Source: Pseudomonas sp. P818 (GTDB taxonomy: Bacteria > Pseudomonadota > Gammaproteobacteria > Pseudomonadales > Pseudomonadaceae). From it: a stretch of 64,000 nt of DNA. The notes beneath the pieces are model-generated. The model worked only from the letters and a program-made list of their open reading frames with translations, was not told where the DNA came from and searched no databases. Numbering within the stretch: position 1 is the first letter of the stretch; each line of letters begins with the position of its first letter. Shown piece by piece: positions 46,887 to 56,929 of this stretch. The translations under genes and the position numbers were made by a program. Where the stretch lies: positions 1 through 64,000 of the forward strand of contig NZ_ATKM01000016.1 in the NCBI RefSeq assembly GCF_000418555.1. The letters run 5' to 3'.

Positions 46887-49800
46887 TCAGGCGCTTTGCG
46901 CCAGATCCATCAGCTCGCGGTTGGCCACTGCGTACATGGCGTAGTCGGTGCCGGTCGCCGAACGCAGCTCGACCAGCATCGCCTTCCAGCGGTCGACCAG
47001 GCGTTGATGCTGGTCGAGCCACAGCGCCACGCGCGCTTCGATCTCCTGCGGTCCCTCGGCCATCTGCAGCACCGACACGGTGATCGCACGCTGCTGCCAG
47101 TCCAGATCGTCACGGAAGGCTTCGCGGGCCAGCGCCTGCCAGTTGGTCTCCACCGGCAGGTTGGTGATCTGCTGCAGGTACCAGGACAGCTCCAGCGCGC
47201 CACCGACGGCGAAGTAGGCGGTTGCCACTTCGCTGGTGTCCTTGCCGGTGACATCCGCCGCTTCGATGATCGGCAGCAGGGTGTACAGATGGCTGGTACC
47301 GGCCACCACACGCGCCAGCTCTTCCGGCGTGCCGGCTTCGACGAAGCTCTGGTAACGCGCCAACCACTGTTCGCGGGCCGGGCCTTCGAGCAGCTCGTCC
47401 AGACGACCGACCAGCGCCTCGATGCGCGGCGCGAAGTGCGCCACGTCGCGGGCGGCGTCCAGCTCGTTGCGACGGCTGCGCAGGAACCAGCGGGTGGCAC
47501 GGCGACCCAGACGCATCAGCTCGTCCATCAGCTGCAGCTGCAGCTCGGCCGGCACCTTGTAGTCCAGCGCCTCGATCTGCGCCCACCAGTGCGGCAGGCG
47601 GAACAGGTCACGCACGATGACGTAGGCGCCGGCGACGTTGGCCGCGCTCATGCCGGTGGACTCCTTCAGGCGCTGCACGAAGGTGATGCCCATGTGGTTG
47701 ACCAGGTCGTTGGCGATCTGCGTGCTGACGATCTCGCGCTTGAGGCGATGACGGCGCATGGCGTCGCCGAACTTCTCGGTGAGGATTTCCGGGAAGGCGG
47801 TTTCCATCTCGCGCGCCAGGTAGTCGTCGTCCGGTACCAGGGACTTGAGCAAGGATTCCTTGAGGTCGATCTTGCTGTAGGAGATCAGCACCGACAGCTC
47901 CGGGCGGGTCAGGCCCTGGCCGTTGGTGGCGCGCTCGTTCAGCTCCTCGTCCGAGGGCAGGAACTCCAGGGCGCGGTCGAGCTTGCCGGCGCTCTCCAGC
48001 GCGTTCATCAGGCGCTTGTACTCGCCGACGCGCTCGCGGGCGCGGCGTTCGGCCAGCGACAGCGCCTGGGTCTGCTTGTAGTTGTTGCCCAGCACCAGCT
48101 CGGACACGTCATCGGTCATCTCGGCCAGCAGCTTGTTGCGCTGCTTCTCGGTCATGTCGCCGCCCGAGACGATCTCGCCCAGCAGAATCTTGATGTTCAC
48201 TTCATGGTCGGAGCAGTCCACACCGCCGGCGTTGTCGATGAAGTCGGTGTTGCTGGCGCCGCCATGCAGGCCGAACTCGACGCGGCCGAGCTGGGTCATG
48301 CCTAGGTTGCCGCCCTCGCCCACCACCTTGGCGCGCAGTTCACGACCGTCCACGCGCAGCGCGTCGTTGGCCTTGTCGCCGACGTCGGCGTGGCTTTCCT
48401 TGCTGGATTTGACGTAGGTGCCGATACCGCCGTTCCACAGCAGGTCGACCGGTGCCTTGAGCAGCGCGTTGAGCAGCTCGGTGGGCGCCAGCTTGTCGGC
48501 GGCGATGTCGAAGCGCGCCTTCATCTGCGGGGTGATGGTGATGCTCTTGGCGCTGCGCAGGAAGATGCCGCCGCCTTCGGAGATCAGCTTGCTGTCGTAG
48601 TCGGCCCAGCTCGAACGCGGCAGGTCGAACAGACGCTTGCGCTCGGCGAAGCTCTTGGCCGCATCCGGGTTCGGATCGATGAAGATGTGCATGTGGTTGA
48701 AGGCGGCCACCAGCTGCAGCTTGTCCGACAGCAGCATGCCGTTGCCGAACACGTCACCGGCCATGTCGCCGATGCCGATCACGGTGACGTTGTCCTTCTG
48801 CACGTCGATGCCGCGCTCGCGGAAGTGGCGCTGCACCGAGACCCAGCCGCCTTTGGCGGTGATGCCCATGCCCTTGTGGTCGTAACCGGCCGAACCGCCG
48901 GAGGCGAAGGCGTCGCCGAGCCAGAAGCCGTACTCGGCAGCGATGCCGTTGGCGATGTCGGAGAAGGTCGCGGTGCCCTTGTCCGCCGCCACCACCAGAT
49001 AGGGGTCGTCGGCGTCGTGGCGTACCACATTGACCGGCGGCACCACCTCGCCTTCCTTGAGGTTGTCGGTGATATCCAGCAGGCCGCTGATGAAGATGCG
49101 GTAGCAGGCGATGCCCTCGGCCATCACCTCGTCACGCGAACCGCCGACCGGCATCTTGCGCGGCACGAAGCCGCCCTTGGCGCCCATCGGCACGATCACC
49201 GCGTTCTTCACCTGCTGCGCCTTGACCAGGCCGAGCACCTCGGTACGGAAATCCTCCTCGCGGTCCGACCAGCGCAGGCCGCCGCGGGCGACGTCGCCGA
49301 AGCGCAGGTGCACGCCCTCGACGCGCGGGCTGTAGACGAAGATCTCGAACTTAGGCACCGGCCGCGGAATCTCCGGAATCAGGCGCGGGCTGAGCTTGAA
49401 GCTGAAATAGGACTTGGCCGCGCCGCTGGCATCGGCCTGAAAGAAGTTGGTACGCAGGGTCGCCTTGATCAGGTCCAGGTAGCGACGCAGGATGCGGTCT
49501 TCGTTGAGTACGGCGACGTTGTCCAGCGCAGCGAGGATGGCCTGCTCGAGCTTCTGCTGCTTGTCTTCCAGATCCTCGGCGGTGAGCTTGCGCGCGAGGT
49601 AGAAACGGGTGCGGAACAGGCGCACCAGCTCCTTGGCGATATCGGCGTGGTTGATCAGGGTCGAGGCGATGTAGCTGAGGTCGAAGCCCAGGCGGATCTG
49701 CTTGAGATAACGCGCATAGGCACGCAGCAGGGCCACGTCACGCCAGGGCATGGCGGCGATCAGTACCAGGCGGTTGAAGGCATCGTTCTCGGCATCGCCG

Positions 49801-51728
49801 CCGACGATATGGATGAAGGCGTCCTGCAGGGTGTCGTTGAGCTGCTGGATGTCGACATCCAGGCCTTCGGCGTAGGTGAAGGCGAAGTCGTGAATCCAGA
49901 ATTCGCGGCCGTCATTGCGGCGCAGCTTGTAGGGGAACTCGCCGAGCACACGCAGGCCGAGGTTTTCCAGAATCGGTAGCACGTCGGACAGCGGCAGCGG
50001 TGTATCGGCGTGATACAGCTTGCAGTGCAGCTGCTGATCGCCCTGCGCCAGCGGCTGGTAGAAACTCATCACCAGCGGCTTGTCGTTGCTCAGGCTGAGC
50101 AGATGCTGCATGTCCACCACCGCCGAATGCGGGGCGAAGCGCTCGCGATAGCCGGCCGGGAAACCGCCGGGGAACTCGGCCAGCACGTTGGTGCCCTGCG
50201 CCTCGCCGAGGCTTTCCACCATCAGGCTGGCGTAGTCGTCCTTCCACGAACGGCAGGCCTGGATGACTTCCTTCTCCAGACGCACCGGGTCGATCTGGGT
50301 CTTGTTCTTCGGGTCGACGCGCAGGATGAACTGCACCCGCGCCAGCACCGACTCGGAGAAGAAGGTCCAGAACTCGCAATCGGTGGCCTGCAGGCGCTCC
50401 ATCAGTACCTGCTGGATCTTCATCCGGGTTTCGGTGGAGTAGACGTCGCGCGGCACATAGGCCAGGCAGTAGCAGAAGCGGCCATAGGGATCGCGGCGCA
50501 GGAACACGCGAATCTTGTTGCGTTCCTGGATCTGCACGATGGCCAGTGCCGTGTTGAACAGGTCATCAACAGGGGTCTGGAACAGGTCATCACGCGGCAG
50601 CACTTCCAGCACCTGGGCCAGCTCCTTGCCCAGATGCGCGCTGCTGTCGAAGCCGGAGCGCTGCTTGATCACGTCCACCTTGCGGCGGATGTAGGGGATG
50701 TTCCATACGCTCTCGGCATACACCGCCGAGGTGTACAGGCCCATGAAGCGGCATTCCTTGACCACGTTGCCCTTGGCGTCGAGTTCGCGGATGGAGACGA
50801 AATCCGGATAGGCCGGACGGTGCACGCGGCTCGGCACCGCGGCCTTGGCGAAAGACAGCAGCTGCGGCTCACGCAGGTAGGCCACCGCCTCCGGCTCGAT
50901 GTGCAGTTCCTCGGCCGAGAGGCCGGTGCGCAGGCGCTTGGACAGACCGAGCAGGGACTTCTCGTCATAGACCATGCTGCCGCCATCGGCGGTCGGGGCG
51001 ACGGTGAACTCCTCGTAACCGAGGAAGGTGAAGTGGTTGTCCAGCAACCAGTTCAGGTAGACCTTGATCTCGTCCAGCTCGGTCTTGTCCACCTTGAGCT
51101 TGGCGCGATCCAGCCAGGCCAGCAGCTCACGCGCCTTGGCCTTCATCGGCTGGAAGTCGGCAACGCTCATGCGCACGTCACCGAAGACTTCGTGAATGGC
51201 TTTTTCCAGGGTCTTCAGCTCGGCGGAACTGGAGCAGCGATCGATTTCCAGGAACATCAGCGCTTCCTGCAGCACGCCCTCGCCCTGGGTGCCGCGCGGA
51301 AGAATTTCCAGCAACTGGCCGTTCTTGTCGCGGCGCACGCTGAATACGCTGTTCTGCAGGGTGTGAATGCTGTAACCGTGGCGGTTCAGCTCCATGCGTA
51401 CCGAGTCGACCAGAAACGGAATGTCGCCATGCAGGATTTCCACCGCGGTGTGGGTGGACTGCCAGCCGTGCTTCTCGTAATCGGGGTTGAACGCGCGCAC
51501 CTGCGGCTTGGCGTGATCGAACTGTTCCAGCATGCGCCAGGCCGACAGGGTGCAACCGACCAGGTCGGACAGGCGCCGCTGGGTCAACTCCTCAAGGGCG
51601 ATGATGCCGAAGAACTGTTCGGCGAAAAGGGCTACTTGTGGCAGCGCCTGCTCACTCACGTGCTGTGCCAGGGCCGCTTGCAGTTGGTGCTGGAAGTCGG
51701 CTTTGCTGGCCGCCGTAAAGAACGCCAT
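46887..51728 (-). CDS. gdhB: NAD-dependent glutamate dehydrogenase, large (180-kDa class)
   Basis: A 1613-residue enzyme oxidising glutamate to 2-oxoglutarate and ammonia, matching the about 1620-residue P. aeruginosa GdhB. A long N-terminal region with ACT-like modules (residues 1-700) is followed by the catalytic core. The substrate stretch PMGAKGGFVPRKMPVGG holds the catalytic Lys, near residue 850; the nucleotide motif VIGIGDMAGDVFGNGMLLS follows near residue 980. GGAG precedes ATG 51728. In P. aeruginosa this enzyme is arginine-inducible. The 497 bases upstream hold no supported gene. Confidence 0.96.
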   Translation of the reverse strand: MAFFTAASKADFQHQLQAALAQHVSEQALPQVALFAEQFFGIIALEELTQRRLSDLVGCTLSAWRMLEQFDHAKPQVRAFNPDYEKHGWQSTHTAVEILHGDIPFLVDSVRMELNRHGYSIHTLQNSVFSVRRDKNGQLLEILPRGTQGEGVLQEALMFLEIDRCSSSAELKTLEKAIHEVFGDVRMSVADFQPMKAKARELLAWLDRAKLKVDKTELDEIKVYLNWLLDNHFTFLGYEEFTVAPTADGGSMVYDEKSLLGLSKRLRTGLSAEELHIEPEAVAYLREPQLLSFAKAAVPSRVHRPAYPDFVSIRELDAKGNVVKECRFMGLYTSAVYAESVWNIPYIRRKVDVIKQRSGFDSSAHLGKELAQVLEVLPRDDLFQTPVDDLFNTALAIVQIQERNKIRVFLRRDPYGRFCYCLAYVPRDVYSTETRMKIQQVLMERLQATDCEFWTFFSESVLARVQFILRVDPKNKTQIDPVRLEKEVIQACRSWKDDYASLMVESLGEAQGTNVLAEFPGGFPAGYRERFAPHSAVVDMQHLLSLSNDKPLVMSFYQPLAQGDQQLHCKLYHADTPLPLSDVLPILENLGLRVLGEFPYKLRRNDGREFWIHDFAFTYAEGLDVDIQQLNDTLQDAFIHIVGGDAENDAFNRLVLIAAMPWRDVALLRAYARYLKQIRLGFDLSYIASTLINHADIAKELVRLFRTRFYLARKLTAEDLEDKQQKLEQAILAALDNVAVLNEDRILRRYLDLIKATLRTNFFQADASGAAKSYFSFKLSPRLIPEIPRPVPKFEIFVYSPRVEGVHLRFGDVARGGLRWSDREEDFRTEVLGLVKAQQVKNAVIVPMGAKGGFVPRKMPVGGSRDEVMAEGIACYRIFISGLLDITDNLKEGEVVPPVNVVRHDADDPYLVVAADKGTATFSDIANGIAAEYGFWLGDAFASGGSAGYDHKGMGITAKGGWVSVQRHFRERGIDVQKDNVTVIGIGDMAGDVFGNGMLLSDKLQLVAAFNHMHIFIDPNPDAAKSFAERKRLFDLPRSSWADYDSKLISEGGGIFLRSAKSITITPQMKARFDIAADKLAPTELLNALLKAPVDLLWNGGIGTYVKSSKESHADVGDKANDALRVDGRELRAKVVGEGGNLGMTQLGRVEFGLHGGASNTDFIDNAGGVDCSDHEVNIKILLGEIVSGGDMTEKQRNKLLAEMTDDVSELVLGNNYKQTQALSLAERRARERVGEYKRLMNALESAGKLDRALEFLPSDEELNERATNGQGLTRPELSVLISYSKIDLKESLLKSLVPDDDYLAREMETAFPEILTEKFGDAMRRHRLKREIVSTQIANDLVNHMGITFVQRLKESTGMSAANVAGAYVIVRDLFRLPHWWAQIEALDYKVPAELQLQLMDELMRLGRRATRWFLRSRRNELDAARDVAHFAPRIEALVGRLDELLEGPAREQWLARYQSFVEAGTPEELARVVAGTSHLYTLLPIIEAADVTGKDTSEVATAYFAVGGALELSWYLQQITNLPVETNWQALAREAFRDDLDWQQRAITVSVLQMAEGPQEIEARVALWLDQHQRLVDRWKAMLVELRSATGTDYAMYAVANRELMDLAQSA

Positions 51729-52163
51729 GGTTTTGCTCCATTGGGCTGGTGGTTCGACAGGAAGTCTGGATTGCTGTCGCGGGGTGTTAGTTCAACGTTA
51801 GTCCATGAAGCGACAATGACACTTGCAAGTCGCATACGGACCAGCGTTAGGGCGGGCGACCAGGTGGTCACACTTGATCGGCGAGCTTAACGAGGGACGC
51901 CCTGCCACCGCTTGCGGCGCTGCGACATTTTCTTTCAAGGCTGCACCGAGACGGTGCATGACTGCAGAACAGGCCGACCGAAAAGCCACTCCGGAGGTAT
52001 GGCAAACGGAACCACTTCCGCCCCCGGTCCTAGTGCGGGGTACCGTCATTGAATCGGCTACGCCCAGGTTCACGGGGACGCTCCTGATGGCGCACAAGGC
52101 CGCGAGCCGCGGTCTGTAACCGGCCAACGTATAAAACGCCCACATAGCCATAGACTTTTAATC
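51729..52163. other. Intergenic region between gdhB and chemoreceptor gene
   Basis: It holds the gdhB promoter region and leader. Open frames here on both strands (for example 51823-52119) lack ribosome-binding sites and family features. I see no RNA gene or REP repeat. Confidence 0.5.
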
Positions 52164-52180
52164 AAGTTGTATGACAACTT
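52164..52180. promoter_or_regulatory. GntR(FadR-type)-like operator upstream of chemoreceptor
   Basis: A perfect 7-3-7 inverted repeat AAGTTGT-ATG-ACAACTT. The inner 11 bases TTGTATGACAA fit the FadR/GntR-family consensus TNGTNNNACNA. It lies 46 bases before the chemoreceptor start. Confidence 0.5.
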
Positions 52181-52225
52181 GCCGACTCCTGAGAATCATC
52201 CACAAGAAGATGGCGAGGCGACATC

Positions 52226-54109
52226 GTGAGCTTATTACTATCCTGGCAACAAAAATTCCGCGCCCTTGTCGCGCTCACCCTGATCAGTCTGATGCTCATG
52301 GCAGTTGCCTCGTTATGGGCCAACCATCGCGTCAGCAGTGCATTACAGGCGAGGGAACAGGCGGCAGCCTATGCCGGCGCCAGCACCCAGTTGATGAACC
52401 ACTGGTGGCGGCAGAACGCACTGCGCCAACAGATCACCCCCGATCTGCAGGCCGAGTTCGACAGCGGACTCAATGAGCTACAAGAACTCATCAGACAACT
52501 GTTGACGCAAGCACAAGCACTGGATGACGACGACACAGTGCAGCATGCCCGTCAGATCCAGGCCGTGCTGCTCGAGGAGCTGGCACAACAGCGCCAGTGG
52601 CTGAACCTCAATCAGGCCTTGGGCCTGACACCCTTCGAAGGCCAGCGCAAAGCACTCACGGAAAGAGGCAAGGCCCTGGAGGCGATCAGCTTCGATCTGA
52701 TCAAGCCCTTCATTACCAGTGCCCTGAGCAGCCAGCGTGACTATCTGTCGACCTTCGACCCGGCGTTCGCCCAGATAACCCTGACGGCGATCGGCAAATT
52801 GCAGGAGCAGATCGCCGATCTCGAATGGCAGGACACACCGATCGGCAAGAACGTACAGGGTTATGCCCAAACGTTCACTGACACTCATGGCAGCATCGAG
52901 CGCATCAACGCTACCAATCAGCGCCTGCGCCAACTGGGCGAGCAACTGCAGGCGCGCATCGACGAACAAGCGCAAGCGCTACAGAGCGGCCTGCTGCTGC
53001 GCCGTACCCAGGAAGCCGAACAGGCTCGCCTGTCCGCGCTATGGATGATGGGGCTGAGTTTCCTCGCCGTCGCCGCCCTGCTCTGCCTCACCTTGCTGCA
53101 GGCTTCACGCACGCTGGTCACTCGCCTGCGCAACGTCATTCAGTTGCTCACCCAGGTCGCCTCCGGCGATCTCACCGGCAAGCTGCCGGTGGGCAGCAAC
53201 CCGCACGACGAGTTCAACCAACTGGCGGACGCCGCCAACCGCATGATCCAGGGCATCGGCGGCATCGTTGCCGAAGTGGTGCGCGCCAACGGCGAGCTGG
53301 GCCGCCTGCACCATCACCTGGGCGATGCCATGCGCCAGTTGGGCGACAACAGCACTCAGGTGGAAATGCAGACCGAGCAGGCCGCCTCCGCCTCGCATCA
53401 GATCAGCGCCACCCTCAACGACATGGCGCAACGCACCGCGGAAGTCGGTAGCGCCACCACCAGTGCCTACGATGCAGCGCGCAACGGCGGCCAAGTGATC
53501 GCCGCCAGCGTAGACAGCATGAGTCGCCTGGCGCAGCTGATCCAGGACACCCACAGCCAGGTCGACGCCCTTGGCCAAAGCAGCACACGGGTCAACGGTA
53601 TCGTCGACGTGATCAACAGCCTCGCCGATCAGACCAACCTGCTCGCGCTCAACGCGGCCATCGAGGCGGCCCGTGCCGGCGAAGCCGGTCGAGGCTTCTC
53701 GGTGGTGGCCGACGAGGTACGCTCCCTGGCGCAGAAGACGGTCGCGGCGACCACCGACATCAGCGCCATCGTCGGCGAATTCCAGCAGCAGACCCGACAC
53801 ATGCACCAGTTGATGAGCAACGGCCTGAGCCTGGCCGCCGACAGCGAACGCCACGCCGCTCAGGTGGCCGATGCGATCACCTCCATCACCTCGGCGATGG
53901 AACGACTGACCGGCGAAATGAATCAGGTCGTGGTGGCCATCGAGGAAGTCTCCACCACCACCGAGGACATCGCCGACAAGATGGAAACCATCCACGTGCA
54001 TACCGGGCAAAGCAAGGATCTGCGCCACACTTTGGGCGGTCACACCGAGGGGCTGTCGTTCCAGGTCGATGCACTGGGGCGCAGCGCCAGTCAGTTCCGC
54101 CTGGCCTGA
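52226..54109 (+). CDS. Methyl-accepting chemotaxis protein with large periplasmic sensor (HBM-like)
   Basis: A 627-residue chemoreceptor. TM1 is near residues 12-32 ([19 protein letters not shown]), a 240-residue periplasmic helical sensor lies at about 35-275, and TM2 is near 276-297 ([20 protein letters not shown]). A HAMP domain (about 300-350) and a signalling domain containing the hairpin tip [37 protein letters not shown] follow. The sensor is all-helical and of the size of the HBM (helical bimodular) domain found in receptors for TCA-cycle acids; this is judged by length and helicity only. The start is GTG 52226, with GAGG seven bases before. A GntR-type operator lies upstream. Confidence 0.92.
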   Translation: MSLLLSWQQKFRALVALTLISLMLMAVASLWANHRVSSALQAREQAAAYAGASTQLMNHWWRQNALRQQITPDLQAEFDSGLNELQELIRQLLTQAQALDDDDTVQHARQIQAVLLEELAQQRQWLNLNQALGLTPFEGQRKALTERGKALEAISFDLIKPFITSALSSQRDYLSTFDPAFAQITLTAIGKLQEQIADLEWQDTPIGKNVQGYAQTFTDTHGSIERINATNQRLRQLGEQLQARIDEQAQALQSGLLLRRTQEAEQARLSALWMMGLSFLAVAALLCLTLLQASRTLVTRLRNVIQLLTQVASGDLTGKLPVGSNPHDEFNQLADAANRMIQGIGGIVAEVVRANGELGRLHHHLGDAMRQLGDNSTQVEMQTEQAASASHQISATLNDMAQRTAEVGSATTSAYDAARNGGQVIAASVDSMSRLAQLIQDTHSQVDALGQSSTRVNGIVDVINSLADQTNLLALNAAIEAARAGEAGRGFSVVADEVRSLAQKTVAATTDISAIVGEFQQQTRHMHQLMSNGLSLAADSERHAAQVADAITSITSAMERLTGEMNQVVVAIEEVSTTTEDIADKMETIHVHTGQSKDLRHTLGGHTEGLSFQVDALGRSASQFRLA

Positions 54110-54430
54110 GCCTGATCGACTGTTCCTGTAGCCGTCGCACGTTGGCTTCCGCCACAGCCTTGAAGCGTGACCGCCATGGCAGAGGGCTGCAGCCGTGGCG
54201 AGACGCGCGGGGTGGTCTTCGATCCGCTGGCAGCTGCGCCAGCATGCCGCGAAGGTCTCGGCAATCTGCACGGCGCACCGCCTTCGGACTTGGCGATCTC
54301 GCTCGCATTTCTGTTGCCAGAGCCTTCATGAACCGCGCGGCTGATAGCGGCTGAAGCGGCAAATGCATTAAAGTCGGCGGTCTGCACGCGCGGCTTGAAA
54401 AGCCCGCTCATCCGCCAGAAGAGCCCGACG
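54110..54430. other. Intergenic region between chemoreceptor and moxR
   Basis: About 320 bases with no supported gene. A 70-codon frame at 54142-54354 has no recognisable features. It presumably carries the promoter of the moxR/bat operon, but I cannot place the elements with confidence. Confidence 0.45.
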
Positions 54431-55390
54431 ATGGAACACCGTGAAGCGCTGGTCGCATTACGCCAATTTCTCTCCACCCAGATTCTCGGCCAGGAAAAGC
54501 TCATCGAGCGCCTGCTGATCGCCCTGCTCGCCGATGGCCATCTACTGGTCGAAGGCGCCCCTGGTCTGGCCAAGACCAAGGCGATCAAAGAGCTGGCCGA
54601 AGGCATAGAAGGCGAATTCCATCGCATCCAGTTCACCCCCGATCTGCTCCCGGCGGACATCACCGGCACCGAGATCTACCGCCCGGAAACCGGCAGCTTC
54701 GTGTTCCAGCAGGGGCCGATCTTCCACAACCTGGTGCTGGCCGACGAAATCAACCGCGCCCCGGCCAAGGTGCAGTCGGCGCTGCTCGAGGCCATGGCCG
54801 AGCGCCAGGTGTCGGTGGGTCGCTCGACCTACGATCTGTCGCCGCTGTTTCTGGTCATGGCCACGCAGAACCCCATCGAGCAGGAAGGCACTTATCCGCT
54901 GCCCGAAGCACAGCTCGACCGTTTCCTGATGCACGTGAAGATCGGCTTTCCCGATGCGGCGGTGGAACGCAAGATTCTCGCCCAGGCCCGTGGTGATGCG
55001 CTCAATGGCGAGGCCAAGCCCGAGCATCGGGTCAGCCAGCAGGCGGTGTTCGCCGCGCGCAAGGAAATTCTCGGCCTGTACATGGCCGATGCCGTGGAGG
55101 AGTACCTGGTGCAACTGGTAATGGCCAGCCGCACCCCGGCCAAGTTCGATGCCGAGCTGGCCGACTGGATCGCCTATGGCGCCAGCCCGCGCGGTTCCAT
55201 CGCTCTCGACCGCTGCGCGCGCGCGCATGCCTGGCTGGCCGGGCGCGACTTCGTCAGCCCGGAAGATATCCAGGCGGTGCTGTTCGACGTGCTGCGCCAC
55301 CGCATCATCCTGTCCTTCGAGGCCGAAGCCTCGGGCGTCGATCAGGACCGCGTGATCCAGCGCATCCTCGACGTGGTGGCGGTGGCCTGA
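54431..55390 (+). CDS. MoxR-type AAA+ ATPase
   Basis: A 319-residue MoxR ATPase with Walker A EGAPGLAKTKAIK (residues 39-51), Walker B LVLADEINRAP, sensor VMATQNPIEQEGTYPLPEAQLDRF and a C-terminal lid domain with ASPRGSIALDRCARAHA. It acts with VWA proteins as a chaperone-like assembly system. It heads a six-gene operon with DUF58, DUF4381, BatA, BatB/C and BatD. A REP element separates it from the DUF58 gene, so downstream expression may be modulated. The ATG at 54431 has only a weak ribosome-binding site; an upstream frame start at 54395 is less likely. Confidence 0.94.
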   Translation: MEHREALVALRQFLSTQILGQEKLIERLLIALLADGHLLVEGAPGLAKTKAIKELAEGIEGEFHRIQFTPDLLPADITGTEIYRPETGSFVFQQGPIFHNLVLADEINRAPAKVQSALLEAMAERQVSVGRSTYDLSPLFLVMATQNPIEQEGTYPLPEAQLDRFLMHVKIGFPDAAVERKILAQARGDALNGEAKPEHRVSQQAVFAARKEILGLYMADAVEEYLVQLVMASRTPAKFDAELADWIAYGASPRGSIALDRCARAHAWLAGRDFVSPEDIQAVLFDVLRHRIILSFEAEASGVDQDRVIQRILDVVAVA

Positions 55391-55418
55391 TGCAACCGCG
55401 CGCCCTGCGCTCGCCCTG

Positions 55419-55479
55419 CGTAGCCCGGATACAATCCTGGACTGCTTGCGCTGCCTCCCCGGATTGCATCCGGGCTACG
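55419..55479. repeat. REP element inside the moxR/bat operon
   Basis: Inverted CGTAGCCCGGAT ... GCATCCGGGCTACG between the moxR and DUF58 genes, of the same family as 46673-46732 and 61543-61566. Confidence 0.75.
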
Positions 55480-55490
55480 GGCTGAAGCCC

Positions 55491-56438
55491 ATGCAAACCC
55501 CGGCCGGCAACCCCGGCATCCATATCGCCCTCGGCGAGCTCATCGACATGCGCCACAAGGTGCATGAAGTGCCGCTGTTCTCCACTCCGGCCCGGCGCAG
55601 CCCGCTGACGGGCCTGCATCATTCCAAGCTGCGCGGCCGTGGTGTGGACTTCGACCAGGTGCGCGTCTACCAGCCGGGCGACGACGTGCGCACCATCGAC
55701 TGGCGCGTCACCGCGCGCACCCAGGAGCCGCACACCAAGCTGTTCCACGAGGAGCGCGAACGTCCCATCTTCATCATCAGCGAGCAGAGCCAGCGCCTGT
55801 TCTTCGGCTCCGGCCTGTGCTTCAAGTCGGTACTGGCTGCACGCGCCGCGGCGCTGATCGGCTGGGCCGCGCTGGGCCACAATGACCGTATCGGCGGCCT
55901 GGTATTCGCCGACAACGAGCATCATGAAGTCAAGCCACGGCGCAGCAAGCAGAGCCTGCTGCAACTGCTCAACCTGCTGGCCCGCGCCAATCAGGCGCTG
56001 GGGCCGGAGAGCCAGGCCAGCGCCGGCCGCGACAACTTCGGCCTGGCCCTGCGTCGCGCGCGCGAGGTGCTGCGACCGGGCAGCCTGGTGATCATACTGT
56101 GCGATGAGCGTGCCCTCAGCGACAACGCCGAGCAGCAGTTGACGCTGCTCGCGCGCCACACCGACCTGTTGCTGCTGCCGCTGTCCGATCCTCTCGATCA
56201 CGCCCTGCCGGCAGCCGGTCTGCTGCGCTTTACCCAGGGCGGCGCGCAGCTGGAGCTGGACAGCCACAACGGCGACCTGCGCCAGGCTTATCGCGCCCAG
56301 GCCCAGGCGCGTGAGGCGCGCTGGCAGCGTCTGGCGCAGAAACTCGGTGTGCCGCTGCTACCTTTGAGCACGCAGCTCGAACTGGTCGAGCAGTTGCAGG
56401 AACAGCTCAGCAACCTGCACGCGAGAAAATCCCTATGA
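55491..56438 (+). CDS. DUF58 domain protein of the MoxR/Bat operon
   Basis: A 315-residue protein with the DUF58 core motif GRGVDFDQVRVYQPGDDVRTIDWRVTART (residues 46-74) and a VWA-like C-terminal half (RPGSLVIILCDERALSDNAE). DUF58 proteins are the regular partners of MoxR ATPases; the molecular job is not settled. I used ATG 55491 rather than a frame start in the REP repeat (55446). It overlaps the next gene by four bases (ATGA). Confidence 0.9.
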   Translation: MQTPAGNPGIHIALGELIDMRHKVHEVPLFSTPARRSPLTGLHHSKLRGRGVDFDQVRVYQPGDDVRTIDWRVTARTQEPHTKLFHEERERPIFIISEQSQRLFFGSGLCFKSVLAARAAALIGWAALGHNDRIGGLVFADNEHHEVKPRRSKQSLLQLLNLLARANQALGPESQASAGRDNFGLALRRAREVLRPGSLVIILCDERALSDNAEQQLTLLARHTDLLLLPLSDPLDHALPAAGLLRFTQGGAQLELDSHNGDLRQAYRAQAQAREARWQRLAQKLGVPLLPLSTQLELVEQLQEQLSNLHARKSL

Positions 56439-56929
56439 ACCCCATCGACCAGTTGCAGCCGCTGATCGACCCGCCGCCGGTGCCCTGGTGGCCACCGGCA
56501 CCGGGCTGGTGGCTGCTCGCCGTAGTGCTGCCGTTGGTGGGCTGGGGGCTGTGGCACCTGCTGCGCAACTGGCAGCGTCGACGGCCCAAGGCGACCGCGG
56601 AACAGGCGCTCGACCCACTGCGCCAGGCCGCGCTCGACGAGCTGGCCACCTTGCGCAAACCCTATGACGGCGCCCCTGCCGGCCCCTGGCTGCAGCAGCT
56701 CAACGCCCTGCTCAAGCGCCTGTGCCGCGAACGCTACCCGGACAGCGCCAGCCACACCCTGAGCAGCCGTGCCTGGCTGGCGTTTCTCGACAACCGCTGC
56801 CCGGCAGCTGGCCTGACCCGCTGGATGATCCTGGTCGATGGCAGCTACAGGCCGCAATGCACGATGAGCGACAAAGCCATCGCGGAACTCGATCAGGCCG
56901 TCGCCACCTGGATTCGCAAGCATGTTTGA
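56435..56929 (+). CDS. DUF4381 domain protein
   Basis: A 164-residue protein with one membrane segment near residues 27-45 (WWLLAVVLPLVGWGLWHLLRNW) after a Pro/Trp-rich lead (PPPVPWWPPAPG), and a cytoplasmic helical tail (LNALLKRLCRERYPDSASHTLSSRAWLAFLD). DUF4381 proteins occur between DUF58 and BatA genes. It overlaps both neighbours: ATGA with the DUF58 gene, and eight bases with batA. Function unknown beyond membership of the Bat assembly. Confidence 0.87.
   Translation: MNPIDQLQPLIDPPPVPWWPPAPGWWLLAVVLPLVGWGLWHLLRNWQRRRPKATAEQALDPLRQAALDELATLRKPYDGAPAGPWLQQLNALLKRLCRERYPDSASHTLSSRAWLAFLDNRCPAAGLTRWMILVDGSYRPQCTMSDKAIAELDQAVATWIRKHV

Noticed and set aside
48390..51890. Two long plus-strand frames opposite gdhB
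   Set aside because: Same GC-driven antisense effect as opposite the NRPS; no start signals or family features.
51823..52119. Possible 98-residue protein in the gdhB/chemoreceptor gap
   Set aside because: No ribosome-binding site, atypical composition, overlaps the gdhB promoter region, and no family features.
54142..54354. Possible 70-residue protein between the chemoreceptor and moxR
   Set aside because: Arg/Ala-rich random-looking translation with no ribosome-binding site.
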